Shown: positions 35,414 through 44,144 of the stretch, in pieces | Layout: every line of letters begins with the position of its first letter | Position numbering within the stretch: the stretch's first letter is position 1 | Notes under the pieces: generated by a model | The model's database searches: none | The model's input: the letters and a program-made list of their open reading frames with translations, nothing else | What the model was told of the DNA's origin: nothing | From: JAMZMI01 sp047632435 | GTDB taxonomy: Bacteria > Bacteroidota > Bacteroidia > Cytophagales > Cyclobacteriaceae | DNA length: 64,000 nucleotides | Direction of reading: 5' to 3' | Assembly (NCBI GenBank): GCA_047632435.1 | Contig: JBLICU010000001.1 | Span: forward strand, 114,550-178,549 | Translations under genes and position numbers: made by a program

Positions 35414-36430
35414 ATGAAAGTCTCTTGGGGAATATTTCTTACCTACGTCTCGGTATTAATCATGTTTGGTTGCAGTATGGGACAGCCAGTGCGAGTTACT
35501 GACACGATCAATGGTGTTAGTCTTGTGAATCCACGATCTCTCATTGAAAAGGATATGATGGCCTCTGTGAAGCGAGTCAATTCAGATTGGGTTGCAGTTA
35601 TTCCATTTGGTTTTTCTCATCAGAATGAACCTCTCGTCCATTTTAATCATGAACGCCAGTGGTGGGGTGAGCGTGTAGATGGAACCGCGGAATTGGTGAA
35701 AATGGCAAATGAAAATGGTCTTAAGGTGATGATGAAGCCACATGTTTGGATGCGTAGCGGTTGGATTGGTGATTACGATTTAGATAGTGAGAGCAAATGG
35801 AAGGAATGGGAAAATAGCTATGAAGATTACATTTTGACTTATGCAAAATTGTCGGACTCTTTGGGCGTACCGCTTCTGTGCATTGGCACGGAATACAAAA
35901 TTGCCACAACTAAGCGACCAGTATATTGGAAGTCCTTGATAGGCAAGATTCGGGAAGTCTATTCTGGTCAGCTCACTTATGCAGCCAATTGGGACAACTA
36001 TCACAATATTTCTTTTTGGAGCGAATTGGATTTTATTGGTGTGGATGCATATTTTCCCTTGATTGACGAGTTGGATCCTGATTCACACATCATTGAGTCA
36101 GCATGGGTGCCCATTAGGGAGGAATTGAAAAAGATAAGTCTGGAGAAAAAAAGGCCTATTTTATTTACTGAATTCGGATATCAAAGTGTAAATGGAACTA
36201 CCGGAAAACACTGGGAAGTATCCAAAAATGAAGAGAATCTCAACATGCTGTTACAAGCCAGGGCTTATGATTGTATGTTTAAAATGTTTTGGAATAAAGA
36301 ATGGTGTGCAGGTGGATTCTTGTGGAAATGGCACCTTCAGTCAGATGCCGGGGGAGAATGTAACCCTCATTTCACACCACAAGGCAAACCTGTAGAGGCT
36401 GTCATCAAAAGTTGGTATGCTAAAAATTAG
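35414..36430 (+). CDS. GH113-like glycoside hydrolase lipoprotein
   Basis: 338 residues. A lipoprotein signal ends at Cys20 (FGCSMGQ). The TIM barrel resembles GH113 (beta-mannanase type): VKMMKPHVW near 105, IGTEYK (E160, likely acid/base) and FTEFGYQS (E253, likely nucleophile). Known GH113 enzymes cleave mannans, but substrate range in this family is not fully mapped. It diverges from the ECF sigma across 45 bases, and its 3' end overlaps the SodC-like gene by 4 bases. Confidence 0.75.
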   Translation: MKVSWGIFLTYVSVLIMFGCSMGQPVRVTDTINGVSLVNPRSLIEKDMMASVKRVNSDWVAVIPFGFSHQNEPLVHFNHERQWWGERVDGTAELVKMANENGLKVMMKPHVWMRSGWIGDYDLDSESKWKEWENSYEDYILTYAKLSDSLGVPLLCIGTEYKIATTKRPVYWKSLIGKIREVYSGQLTYAANWDNYHNISFWSELDFIGVDAYFPLIDELDPDSHIIESAWVPIREELKKISLEKKRPILFTEFGYQSVNGTTGKHWEVSKNEENLNMLLQARAYDCMFKMFWNKEWCAGGFLWKWHLQSDAGGECNPHFTPQGKPVEAVIKSWYAKN

Positions 36431-37008
36431 AGAATGGTGCCACAGGCCAATTTGTCATTTTCGTGGATGTGGTCATGATTTGGATCGCATTCTGAAGTGA
36501 AATCCTCATATCCTTCATGCACGATTACTTGAAGTCCTAAAATATCCTTTTCATCGTTGCTGCCGATGCTCCAAAGATTGGTTTTGATCGTGAGTGAGCC
36601 TGTACCATCATAGCCAACACTTACATTGCCAACATCTCCAGCATAAGGTTTGGCCCATGGTACATTCAAACTTCTCCGGTTACAAAAATTCTCTTCGCTT
36701 CCGGCATTCCAATGATGCTTCGGTTGTTCGCAGGAGCCGTGATGCATGTGAACCGCATGAATGGTATTTGGAGCGAATCCTTCAAGTGAAATGAACATAG
36801 TAACGATAGAATCTACTTGAGTCAGCACAATTGTTCCTCTCGATTCGCTTGTTACCAAATAGGTGCTATCAGTATCTGAAAGTATTTGGTATAGTTGAAC
36901 GGTAGCTGATTGTCCTGTAAGCACTTCCTGGTCATCGTCACTGCAAGCGATGGCGCTGAATAAAAGAATGCCAATAAGTGTTTTGTTTATTTGATTACGC
37001 AATCTCAT
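36427..37008 (-). CDS. Cu/Zn superoxide dismutase-like lipoprotein lacking zinc ligands
   Basis: 193 residues with a lipobox ending at Cys22 (SAIAC). The SodC core is present: VHMHHGSC (H87, H89, C93), HHWN (H99), YAGDVGN, VIVHEG (H164) and LACG (C189). All four copper ligands (H87, H89, H99, H164) are conserved. The zinc ligands are not: no His at the H71 position and Tyr122 replaces H80, although Asp125 is kept. Lys186 replaces the active-site Arg. A His-rich tail DPNHDHIHEND is present. It may be a copper-only SOD-like protein or a copper-binding protein; activity is uncertain. Confidence 0.7.
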   Translation of the reverse strand: MRLRNQINKTLIGILLFSAIACSDDDQEVLTGQSATVQLYQILSDTDSTYLVTSESRGTIVLTQVDSIVTMFISLEGFAPNTIHAVHMHHGSCEQPKHHWNAGSEENFCNRRSLNVPWAKPYAGDVGNVSVGYDGTGSLTIKTNLWSIGSNDEKDILGLQVIVHEGYEDFTSECDPNHDHIHENDKLACGTIL

Positions 37009-37013
37009 TTGAC

Positions 37014-37409
37014 TTAATAGTCGTCATCCTCCTCATCATCTGATGCTTTTGCGTCATCATCTTCGTCATCATTATCTTTTTCGGAATCATCAGCGATGTA
37101 ATCAGCCATATGGCTTAATTCACCATATTTTGTTTCATAGTCGTCTTTAACACTTTCTTTCAAGGTGCCATCGTCATCAAAATCATCATCATCTGCTATG
37201 ATTGCTTTTGCTTCAGCACGTGTCATTCTCACCAGATAATATTTTTCATCAGTTTCAAATGGAAGTGCTGAAACTCGTTTTCCTTCACGGTCATCGAAAT
37301 GTATTAATTCCTCAAGAAACCCATATGGGAATGCCAACTTGATTTGTTCCTGAATGACAGAATCAAGCTTTTCAAAGTCCTTTATTACACGTGGTTTTGA
37401 TGTTTGCAT
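37014..37409 (-). CDS. Hypothetical acidic protein with Asp/Glu-rich tail
   Basis: 131 residues from the ATG at 37409; the longer frame begins in a non-conserved hydrophobic stretch. The N-terminal 80 residues read RVIKDFEKLD, then YGFLEELIHFDDREGK and ALPFETDEKYYLVRMTRAEAKAI, a pattern I recall from a conserved Bacteroidota family of unknown function. The rest is strongly acidic (runs of D/E, ending EEDDDY). It lies 5 bases upstream of the SodC-like gene and probably shares a transcript. No function is assigned. Confidence 0.7.
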   Translation of the reverse strand: MQTSKPRVIKDFEKLDSVIQEQIKLAFPYGFLEELIHFDDREGKRVSALPFETDEKYYLVRMTRAEAKAIIADDDDFDDDGTLKESVKDDYETKYGELSHMADYIADDSEKDNDDEDDDAKASDDEEDDDY

Positions 37410-37606
37410 TATTAATTTTTCAGAAAAGTATAAAACTGGATTTAAATATAAATTGTACGTCAAAGTAAGTTGAAAAAACACGTGAAATTCAAACGAAAAG
37501 TAAAAGAATTTTTGATTTTAACTCAATTTTCATTCTTATCACCCAAATTAAATTGATCTGTTTGTTATTCGCCACTATAGTATCTAATTTCCTATCAAAT
37601 GAAATT

Positions 37607-37915
37607 ATGATGGCAAAGAAAGCAACCAAAGCAGAAGATAAGGCAGAAGATACCAAAGGTCAAGTAGAAAATATTTTCTCCGAATTAGGAAAAAAGATTG
37701 ACCACCTTATTCATGAGACGAAAGGAGCAAAGGATGAGGTGAAAGTGGAAGTGGAAAAGAAGATAAAAGATCTTAAAAAGAAAAAGGAGAAGTTGGAAAG
37801 TGATTTTAATTCTTACAAGGATAAAAATGAAGATAAATGGCATGATGCCAAGGTTCATATTGGTATTGCATTGGATGAACTGAAAAAAGCCTTAAGCGCA
37901 GTGGTTAAAAAATAA
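37607..37915 (+). CDS. Small lysine-rich coiled-coil protein
   Basis: 102 residues from the tandem ATG codons at 37607. A leading AKKATKAEDKAED segment is followed by about 80 residues of charged heptad-like helix (KKIKDLKKKKEKLESDFNSYKDK). It is rich in Lys and Glu with no Cys or signal peptide. It could be a histone-like, stress-related or structural protein; I do not recognise a specific family. It is divergent from the acidic gene and its end abuts the phosphorylase gene. Confidence 0.55.
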   Translation: MMAKKATKAEDKAEDTKGQVENIFSELGKKIDHLIHETKGAKDEVKVEVEKKIKDLKKKKEKLESDFNSYKDKNEDKWHDAKVHIGIALDELKKALSAVVKK

Positions 37916-38773
37916 TTAAATACGATCAAGTACCTTCTTGATTAATGAGTCGATTACTTTATTCGGATCTTTCGAAAATTTATTTCTGACCCGATTGGCT
38001 ATGATTGCATTTAAGCTTATCATTTCATGACCAAGTAACTTGGCCAAAGCATAATATCCAGCAGTTTCCATTTCCAGATTTGTGATCCAAAAGTCCTTGA
38101 TATGGAAATAATTTAGCTTTTCTATCAAGTCAGGAAATCGTATGGGAATACGTAATTCCCTTCCTTGCGGCGCATAAAATCCATGGCAGGTGAGCGTATT
38201 CCCCAGAGTCATTACATCTTTGAATTGATCAATCAAGCTTTGTGAGCCCTTTACGCAGTACGGCAAATACGGCAAGCCAATAGTTTCTTGTAGTTTTTTA
38301 CATACTGCCATTTCAAATTCAGGCATATCCATTTTGTAGAAATGAATCATCGGATCCAAACCAATGCCATATTCGCCTATGACATGACTACCCAATTTAA
38401 CATCTTCCTGTATACTTCCGGAGGTTCCTATTCGGACTATTTTCAGGCTTTTCTTTTTAGCTTTTGGCTCTCTTTTTTTTAGATCAATATTGACCAAGGC
38501 ATCCAATTCTGTCATCAGGATTTCCACATTGTCAGTGCCCATTCCTGTGCTGATTACCGTAATCCGTTTGCCTTTGTATTTGCCCACATGAGTGATGAAC
38601 TCGCGCTTGTTCATCTCGTACTCAATATGATCGAAATGGCTGGATACGCGATGCACACGGCTGGGATCGCCCACCGTAATTATTTTATCGGAAATGTGTT
38701 CCGGTTTGAGGCTGAGGTGATAGATACTCCCGTCTGGATTGATGATTAAATCTGTTTCAGAATATTTTGGCAT
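37916..38773 (-). CDS. Nucleoside phosphorylase (uridine/purine phosphorylase family)
   Basis: 285 residues. The phosphate-binding GDPSRVHRV loop, ISTGMGTDNVEI, RIGTSGSIQ and NLEMETAGYYAL (nucleoside-binding Glu-Met-Glu) define the PNP/UDP family. It cleaves nucleosides to base plus ribose-1-phosphate in the cytoplasm. The sequence is closer to uridine phosphorylase than to trimeric PNP, but substrate is not certain. It is monocistronic. Confidence 0.85.
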   Translation of the reverse strand: MPKYSETDLIINPDGSIYHLSLKPEHISDKIITVGDPSRVHRVSSHFDHIEYEMNKREFITHVGKYKGKRITVISTGMGTDNVEILMTELDALVNIDLKKREPKAKKKSLKIVRIGTSGSIQEDVKLGSHVIGEYGIGLDPMIHFYKMDMPEFEMAVCKKLQETIGLPYLPYCVKGSQSLIDQFKDVMTLGNTLTCHGFYAPQGRELRIPIRFPDLIEKLNYFHIKDFWITNLEMETAGYYALAKLLGHEMISLNAIIANRVRNKFSKDPNKVIDSLIKKVLDRI

Positions 38774-38905
38774 GGAGGTTAGCTGATTGAATAGTCAAGA
38801 TAACCCGAGAATTAATTAAAACAAATTTTGAAAATACAGCTTTCGACCAATCAAAATAAATCTACGATGGATAAGCGGGAATTTGAATAATTGTTTCTAA
38901 TCACC

Positions 38906-39874
38906 TTAGTCTATATGGGATTTGCGCTTGACGCCTTTATATGGATTGTATCCGTTCATTTCTTTTTGATAAAAACCACTGCCATCGTAAGTACGAGTAT
39001 CTGGGTTTTTAGAACACTCTTCTGAGCAACATCCATTGTATATTTCTGCACCTTCTTCGCTCATTGGGATGTGCAGGTTGCAATGCGGATTGGCACAATT
39101 CACCATTCTGTCAGATGGTTTTCCGGTAACAAAACACTTCGAAACGATGGTTGGGTTGATCGTATTTAAATCTTTGGTGATCCTATTGTCGAATACGTAA
39201 CACTTACCCTCGAAATCTTCGCCTTCAGCTTCTAATCCGTACTTTATGATACCACCATGCAACTGATGCACATTTTCAAAACCTTGATCAAGTAAAAAGG
39301 CACTTGCTTTTTCACATTTGATACCGCCGGTACAGTAAGTGATTATTTTTTTGTTTTTCAGGTGTTCCAGCTCTTTTATCTTCTCAGGAAATTCACGGAA
39401 GTTATCCATGTCGAGCCTAATGGCATTTTTGAAATGACCTATGCTGTGTTCATAGTTTGATCGTACATCCAATATCACTATATCTTCAGATTGTTCTCTC
39501 AAGATCTGTCTGAATGCATCGGGTTCTATATAGCCACCTGTTTTCTTGCGGGGATCAATGTTTGGCAAACTGGCATGCACGATCTCCTGTTTCACCCGTA
39601 CATGCATTTTCTCGAAAGTATGCTCAAGAACCTGATCAACCTTAAATTCAATGTCTGCAAAGCGGGGATCTGCTTTTACTTCCTGCATATATGATTCACA
39701 ATCAGTCTTTAAGCCAGAAACTGTTCCATTGAGACCTTCTTCCGCGATGATGATGCGGCCTTTGAGATTTAAATCAAGACATCTCAGGTGATGTGTTTCT
39801 CGAAATGCTTCCGGATCCTCGATCCTGGTGTAGCAATAATATAGGATTATTAAATATTCTTCGTTCATAACCAT
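38906..39874 (-). CDS. trhO: tRNA uridine(34) hydroxylase TrhO (rhodanese domain)
   Basis: 322 residues. An N-terminal ferredoxin-like domain (GRIIIAEEGLNGTVSG) precedes a rhodanese domain with catalytic Cys181 in TYCTGGIKC, then a Cys-rich C-terminal segment (CANPHC, CCSEEC). TrhO adds oxygen to U34 of certain tRNAs toward 5-carboxymethoxyuridine or related modification. A second ATG two codons in (39868) is an alternative start. A -7-like element lies 36 bases upstream. Confidence 0.94.
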   Translation of the reverse strand: MVMNEEYLIILYYCYTRIEDPEAFRETHHLRCLDLNLKGRIIIAEEGLNGTVSGLKTDCESYMQEVKADPRFADIEFKVDQVLEHTFEKMHVRVKQEIVHASLPNIDPRKKTGGYIEPDAFRQILREQSEDIVILDVRSNYEHSIGHFKNAIRLDMDNFREFPEKIKELEHLKNKKIITYCTGGIKCEKASAFLLDQGFENVHQLHGGIIKYGLEAEGEDFEGKCYVFDNRITKDLNTINPTIVSKCFVTGKPSDRMVNCANPHCNLHIPMSEEGAEIYNGCCSEECSKNPDTRTYDGSGFYQKEMNGYNPYKGVKRKSHID

Positions 39875-39909
39875 AGCTCCGTTTCAGCGGAGTGTTTTGA
39901 ATTTGAAGG

Positions 39910-39917
39910 CAAAATTA
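39910..39917 (-). promoter_or_regulatory. Candidate -7 promoter element (TAATTTTG) for trhO
   Basis: CAAAATTA on plus reads TAATTTTG on the minus strand, matching TAnnTTTG, 36 bases before the trhO start and just downstream of a terminator-like hairpin. No clear -33 TTTG partner is seen. Confidence 0.35.
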
Positions 39918-39918
39918 G

Positions 39919-39951
39919 AAAATCAGTAGACTTTTATGTCTTTCTGATTTT
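39919..39951 (-). terminator. Terminator-like hairpin between the PglD-like gene and trhO
   Basis: AAAATCAG (39919-39926) pairs with CTGATTTT (39944-39951), with an inner AGAC/GTCT pair around TTTTAT. On the minus strand CTAATTTT follows. Together with the hairpin at 39961 it could end the four-gene run before trhO. Confidence 0.5.
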
Positions 39952-39960
39952 ATTATGTGG

Positions 39961-39984
39961 GATCAAAATTTTGTGATTTTGATC
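39961..39984 (-). terminator. AT-rich hairpin after the PglD-like gene
   Basis: GATCAAAAT and ATTTTGATC are perfect 9-base complements around TTTGTG, 16 bases after the stop. No strong T-run follows on the minus strand, so it may be a pause site, mRNA end or partial terminator. Confidence 0.4.
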
Positions 39985-39999
39985 AGTATTTTAAAATCT

Positions 40000-40638
40000 C
40001 TACTTTTTTATCGAAACTGCAGGATTGCCAAATACGGTTTCCTTGGCAGCCACTCCAGCAATCACTACAGATCCGGCACCAATTCTCGCATTTTTACCGA
40101 TGGTAACTCCGCTTACAACGGTAGCTCCTGATCCAACAAAAGCACCATCTTCAATCGTTACTCCGGCATTGATTACTGAACCTGCTCCCACCTGGACAAA
40201 ATCACCAATGACCACATCGTGCTCTATAATCGCTCCTGATCCAATGATACAATGTTGACCTATGTTGGAAGAAGCTCCCAAGGTAACTCTGGAATTGATA
40301 AAATTTCCATGTCCTATCGAAGCAAAGCTTGAGATAACGGCTGTTTCGTGAATGGCATTCATAGGCATGACCTTTCTTTCCTCCATCAACATATTGACCC
40401 ATTTCTTTCTCAATGGATTTTCATCTGTGGCTAAAAATGCATCGCATTTTTGACCAATCAATTTGATGAATCCATGATCGTCCGTTCTGCCCAGGATTGA
40501 CACATCGTCGATCTCCTGACCATGCAGCGTGCCATCGTCATCCAGGAAACCATAAACAACAATTTTATTGCTCTTGAATATTTCCAATGCAGCTTTAGCC
40601 AATCCCTTGGCTCCAAAAATGATTACAGGCTTGTTCAT
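40000..40638 (-). CDS. NeuD/PglD-like sugar O/N-acetyltransferase (left-handed beta helix)
   Basis: 212 residues. A Rossmann-like N-terminus (VIIFGAKGLAKAAL, FLDDD) and a C-terminal hexapeptide-repeat beta helix (IGQHCIIGSGAIIEHDVVIG and following turns) are typical of NeuD/PglD acetyltransferases, which acetylate sugars on sialic acid or bacillosamine-type glycans using acetyl-CoA. It is the last gene of a minus-strand run and follows a polytopic membrane protein by 22 bases. Confidence 0.85.
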   Translation of the reverse strand: MNKPVIIFGAKGLAKAALEIFKSNKIVVYGFLDDDGTLHGQEIDDVSILGRTDDHGFIKLIGQKCDAFLATDENPLRKKWVNMLMEERKVMPMNAIHETAVISSFASIGHGNFINSRVTLGASSNIGQHCIIGSGAIIEHDVVIGDFVQVGAGSVINAGVTIEDGAFVGSGATVVSGVTIGKNARIGAGSVVIAGVAAKETVFGNPAVSIKK

Positions 40639-40660
40639 ATACTTGAAATTGGCTGCAAAT

Positions 40661-41890
40661 TTAACCTTTTATGTCGTCAATCGGAAACCATATTGAGAGT
40701 GGTACGATGCTCACAAAATAGAACAGCAATGGCAGATAAATGGCTTTATACCGCATCAAAGAACCGAAATTGGGGGAAGCCAGCGGAAAAAAGGTGGCAA
40801 GGATGAGAATAAATAACAAACCGATTAAAAAAAGAGCATTGGGATGAGGAGATTTTTTCAGATAAATCATAGAAAAAATTGAAAGAATGATAAGCCCAAG
40901 ATTTTCCAACCCGTGGATGAGGTGATAAGAACTAGCTTCTCCTAAAAATGGTCGGTAAAGTCCCGAAAATAAACTTTCTGGTACATGAACAATCAAACTC
41001 CACCAATGAGGTTGAAGGTTGAATTCTAAAGTATTACCAGCTTCCGAATGATTTAGAATAGTGACATAGTTGTCATAAAGTGCCTTCGGGAAATTGGAGG
41101 GGTACAAGTTTGGATTGATGAGTGAAATACCAGAGACACAAATAATTATGATCAATACCCAAATAGCCATTGTGGATATTAGTCGGTCAATTTTGGAAAA
41201 AATAAAACGATTCATTGTGATCGCTATCAATCCTGCGGAAGTTAATCCGAATAAGAAATATCTCAATTTAAAAAGCAGAATCAAACTTATAATTAAGCCA
41301 ACAACGTCATACCATTTCAGTTTTTGATCGAAGTGAATTTTAAAAAGCCCAGTCATAATCAAAGCCAAAGAAGTGAAAACCAGGCAATCTTTCAGTATGC
41401 CGGATGTCCAGAATATGGGACTTGGTAGAATCAGAAAAGCCGCAATCAGACTCCACTTATGGTTAGGGAATTTTAAATAAATGACATTGATCAAATACCA
41501 GATTGGGAAAAAGCTCAGGATTGAAAAATAGACGGTTGTCAACCAGTAATTGTTATTCGTAGCTAAAGCAAAAACGCTAAGAATTTTGATAAAAAAACCG
41601 TCCCTGCCCTCAGATTTATATAAGTCGTGCTGGGAGGATATTAGGAAATCAAAATATTTATTAGGAAAATTTAATGCTAAATCGGCGAGATCTGTCGCCT
41701 TATAGAAAAATGCAATGGTGTCGCCTTCTTTGATCCAAAGCAAATAGATAACTGCAAAACTCAAGCCGCCAAATACACGCACCATTAAGCCCAGCCAAAA
41801 TAATTTGGCATCTAAATGAACGGATCGTTTTCTAAATCCAAACCACAATAGCATGCAAATAGAAAAAATGTGGATGATGTAATAGATCAT
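40661..41890 (-). CDS. Polytopic membrane protein of unknown function
   Basis: 409 residues with about ten membrane segments. Loops contain GDTIAFFYKATDLA near 60 and SPIFWTSGILKD near 165. The overall layout resembles bacterial polysaccharide polymerase, flippase-like or GT-C proteins, but I do not recognise a named family. It sits between DUF2851 (immediately upstream, no gap) and a PglD-like acetyltransferase, so a role in surface glycans is possible but unproven. Confidence 0.6.
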   Translation of the reverse strand: MIYYIIHIFSICMLLWFGFRKRSVHLDAKLFWLGLMVRVFGGLSFAVIYLLWIKEGDTIAFFYKATDLADLALNFPNKYFDFLISSQHDLYKSEGRDGFFIKILSVFALATNNNYWLTTVYFSILSFFPIWYLINVIYLKFPNHKWSLIAAFLILPSPIFWTSGILKDCLVFTSLALIMTGLFKIHFDQKLKWYDVVGLIISLILLFKLRYFLFGLTSAGLIAITMNRFIFSKIDRLISTMAIWVLIIIICVSGISLINPNLYPSNFPKALYDNYVTILNHSEAGNTLEFNLQPHWWSLIVHVPESLFSGLYRPFLGEASSYHLIHGLENLGLIILSIFSMIYLKKSPHPNALFLIGLLFILILATFFPLASPNFGSLMRYKAIYLPLLFYFVSIVPLSIWFPIDDIKG

Positions 41891-43162
41891 TTAGCGGTTA
41901 AGGATTGCCACACCAATATTACAATGAAGGCATTTCTTTTTCACACAAAATTCATTGAATTGCTGAATAACTGCTTGAGAATCAAATGCACTTGAACATT
42001 TAATCCCTACATCTGCCCAAGCGCGAGTAATCCTGTTCTTCTCCTCCTTCAATGAAGAGAGAATTTCTATTGCTCTTTCAATTAAATCTGAATCACTTAT
42101 CTCTTTTGAATAAGCAGCGAGCAATGGCACGACAGTATTGATCAAAATGTTGTCTGCGGATGCCTCACCGAAATGATTGGTTCCAGTTTTTAATGATCGG
42201 CCGAAATCGTAATGCTTGTCCCAATATTCATCGAGAGCGATTGAGAAACCTGATTTTAGTATCTTGATTTCTTTTTTATCAATGAAAAATGAAAAAAGAT
42301 TTTTCTGGATAATTAAAAAGGTAGCGAATTGCGCTAGCCGAACAGTTGGGAAGTTAGCAGGTCTGAGCTTCGAATATTTCCAATGATGCCGAAGTAAGGG
42401 TGAATCAAGCTTGTATTTTTTGCTCAGAAATTGATATTCCACCGAAAGTTCTTTTTGGTACTCGTCAGAATGCTCCTCTAGAAAACCAGCACTTCCAAAA
42501 ATTAAGGCAAAAATCTGTTTTGGATGGCCTAAATGTTTTGCGATTACTTTGAAAGGGAGTATTTGAGTTAGTGTTTCAAATGGTTCTTTGTTCAATGAAA
42601 AGCCAAAATTCCTACCTAAAAGTCGATAGGCGGTTTCTTCCCAATCATTATTTGTTTCTTCAAGAGTTTTTAAAACCAAATTTGCTTTGGCTTCCAACCG
42701 ATCCGTAAGGGCATGATCCAGCATCGCCGTTTTATGGATATTAGGAAGGCTTTCCAGAAAAGTATCACAGCGAATTGTTTTGGGTTGGTTGATGTAGGCG
42801 CGGTATTGTTGTTCCAGGTTTCGATCAGTGAACTTTGAAAGCACCAAAGTGGGGATGGGCTGACCGTTTGGATAGGAGACAGGTTTATCATCAATCCAAA
42901 CAACATGTAAAACTACGTTGTGATAGGCCGGATCATGTTGATGGCCGTGGAGGTACCAATCGGAAGCTTTGTGGTGAATTTCAATAGAACCTGACCATTC
43001 TATTTCATCAATTTTTATTTTACCTTCTAAAAAATCGGGTCCTGAATTGTGATTGTGAAATCCAGGCTTTAAAACAGAAAGCAATTCTCCTGTTGCCAAT
43101 GTCAATGGTAGCATGGCAAATTTTTGATATTTCCAGAGAAAATGTAAAAAATATTCGTCCAT
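41891..43162 (-). CDS. DUF2851 family protein
   Basis: 423 residues from the ATG at 43162, which gives the family-typical start MDEYFLHFLWKY; the longer frame adds an unlikely N-terminal stretch. Conserved blocks include GPDFLEGKIKI, EIHHKASDWYLHGHQHD and YHNVVLHVVW. The C-terminus has CVKKKCLHC, a possible metal or redox site. DUF2851 is widespread in Bacteroidota and has no known function. It follows pyrF by 33 bases. Confidence 0.82.
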   Translation of the reverse strand: MDEYFLHFLWKYQKFAMLPLTLATGELLSVLKPGFHNHNSGPDFLEGKIKIDEIEWSGSIEIHHKASDWYLHGHQHDPAYHNVVLHVVWIDDKPVSYPNGQPIPTLVLSKFTDRNLEQQYRAYINQPKTIRCDTFLESLPNIHKTAMLDHALTDRLEAKANLVLKTLEETNNDWEETAYRLLGRNFGFSLNKEPFETLTQILPFKVIAKHLGHPKQIFALIFGSAGFLEEHSDEYQKELSVEYQFLSKKYKLDSPLLRHHWKYSKLRPANFPTVRLAQFATFLIIQKNLFSFFIDKKEIKILKSGFSIALDEYWDKHYDFGRSLKTGTNHFGEASADNILINTVVPLLAAYSKEISDSDLIERAIEILSSLKEEKNRITRAWADVGIKCSSAFDSQAVIQQFNEFCVKKKCLHCNIGVAILNR

Positions 43163-43195
43163 GGAGTAATAATTAAACTCCAATATAATCAACCG

Positions 43196-44014
43196 TTATT
43201 TGAATTGTTGCAGATGTCTTGCCATTTTTTCTTGAATCTCTTTTGCAGCATCGGCTGCTTTCGCGGCAAAATCATGATCATGGCCTGCATAAATGATATT
43301 CCTAGAGGAATTCACGATCAATCCACATTGTTTATTCATACCATATTTACAAACGGCTTCCAGGCTGCCACCTTGTGCTCCAACTCCAGGAATAAGCAGA
43401 AAATGCTCAGGAGCGATCATGCGCACGGTGACAAGTGATTCCGCTCTGGTTGCACCTACGACGAACATCAGGTTATTAGGGGTTCCCCATTCGGAGCTTT
43501 TTCGAATCACACGCTCATATAATTTCTCGCTGTTATTTTCAGTCATCAAATCCTGAAAATCGAAGGATCCCATATTTGAGGTTGCCGCAAGCAGGATGGC
43601 CCATTTGCCCTCATGTGTCAGGAATGGGGTCACAGAATCCTCGCCCATGTATGGATTGACGGTGACGGCATCAAAATTCAAATTTTCAAAAAATGCCTTG
43701 GCATACATGTTTGAAGTATTGCCAATATCGGCACGTTTGGCATCTGCGATTGTGAAAATATCTTTAGGAATGTACGCCACTGTTTTTTCAAGAGACTCCC
43801 ATCCTTTGCTTCCCATGGCTTCATAGAAGGCCAGGTTTGGCTTGTATGCAATCGCATATTTGTGCGTGGCATCTATGATCTGTTTATTGAATTCGAAAAT
43901 CGGATCCTTTTCAGATTTGAGATGGGAGGGGATGAGGCTGATGTCGGTATCAAGTCCTACACATAGAAAAGATTCCTTTGCTATGATGTTTTTAAACAAT
44001 TCGGAGTGAGTCAT
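43196..44014 (-). CDS. pyrF: Orotidine 5'-phosphate decarboxylase (type 2)
   Basis: 272 residues. DAKRADIGNT carries the catalytic Asp-Lys-Asp core, with VGATRAES and IPGVGAQGG phosphate-binding loops typical of the longer type-2 OMPDC subfamily. It makes UMP from OMP. It leads a minus-strand run with DUF2851, a membrane protein and a PglD-like gene. A strong terminator separates it from lolA upstream. Confidence 0.93.
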   Translation of the reverse strand: MTHSELFKNIIAKESFLCVGLDTDISLIPSHLKSEKDPIFEFNKQIIDATHKYAIAYKPNLAFYEAMGSKGWESLEKTVAYIPKDIFTIADAKRADIGNTSNMYAKAFFENLNFDAVTVNPYMGEDSVTPFLTHEGKWAILLAATSNMGSFDFQDLMTENNSEKLYERVIRKSSEWGTPNNLMFVVGATRAESLVTVRMIAPEHFLLIPGVGAQGGSLEAVCKYGMNKQCGLIVNSSRNIIYAGHDHDFAAKAADAAKEIQEKMARHLQQFK

Positions 44015-44069
44015 TCATTTTTTATTTCCGCGTCAATTTAAGCATAATCAATATAAGTAGCGCAAAAAG

Positions 44070-44101
44070 AAGCCTCCCCGAAATCTAATTTGGGGAGGCT
44101 T
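44070..44101 (-). terminator. Strong intrinsic terminator downstream of lolA
   Basis: AAGCCTCCCC (44070-44079) and GGGGAGGCTT (44092-44101) are perfect 10-base complements around a 12-base loop. On the minus strand CTTTTTG follows. It ends the ftsK-lolA transcript before pyrF. Confidence 0.9.
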
Positions 44102-44144
44102 AAGTTACTCACTGTGATGTATAGGTTGTGCCAATCTTTGGATT

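Noticed and set aside
37014..37409. Acidic protein as a DNA mimic
   Set aside because: Only the C-terminal tail is acidic; the conserved N-terminal half is ordinary, and there is no restriction or phage context.
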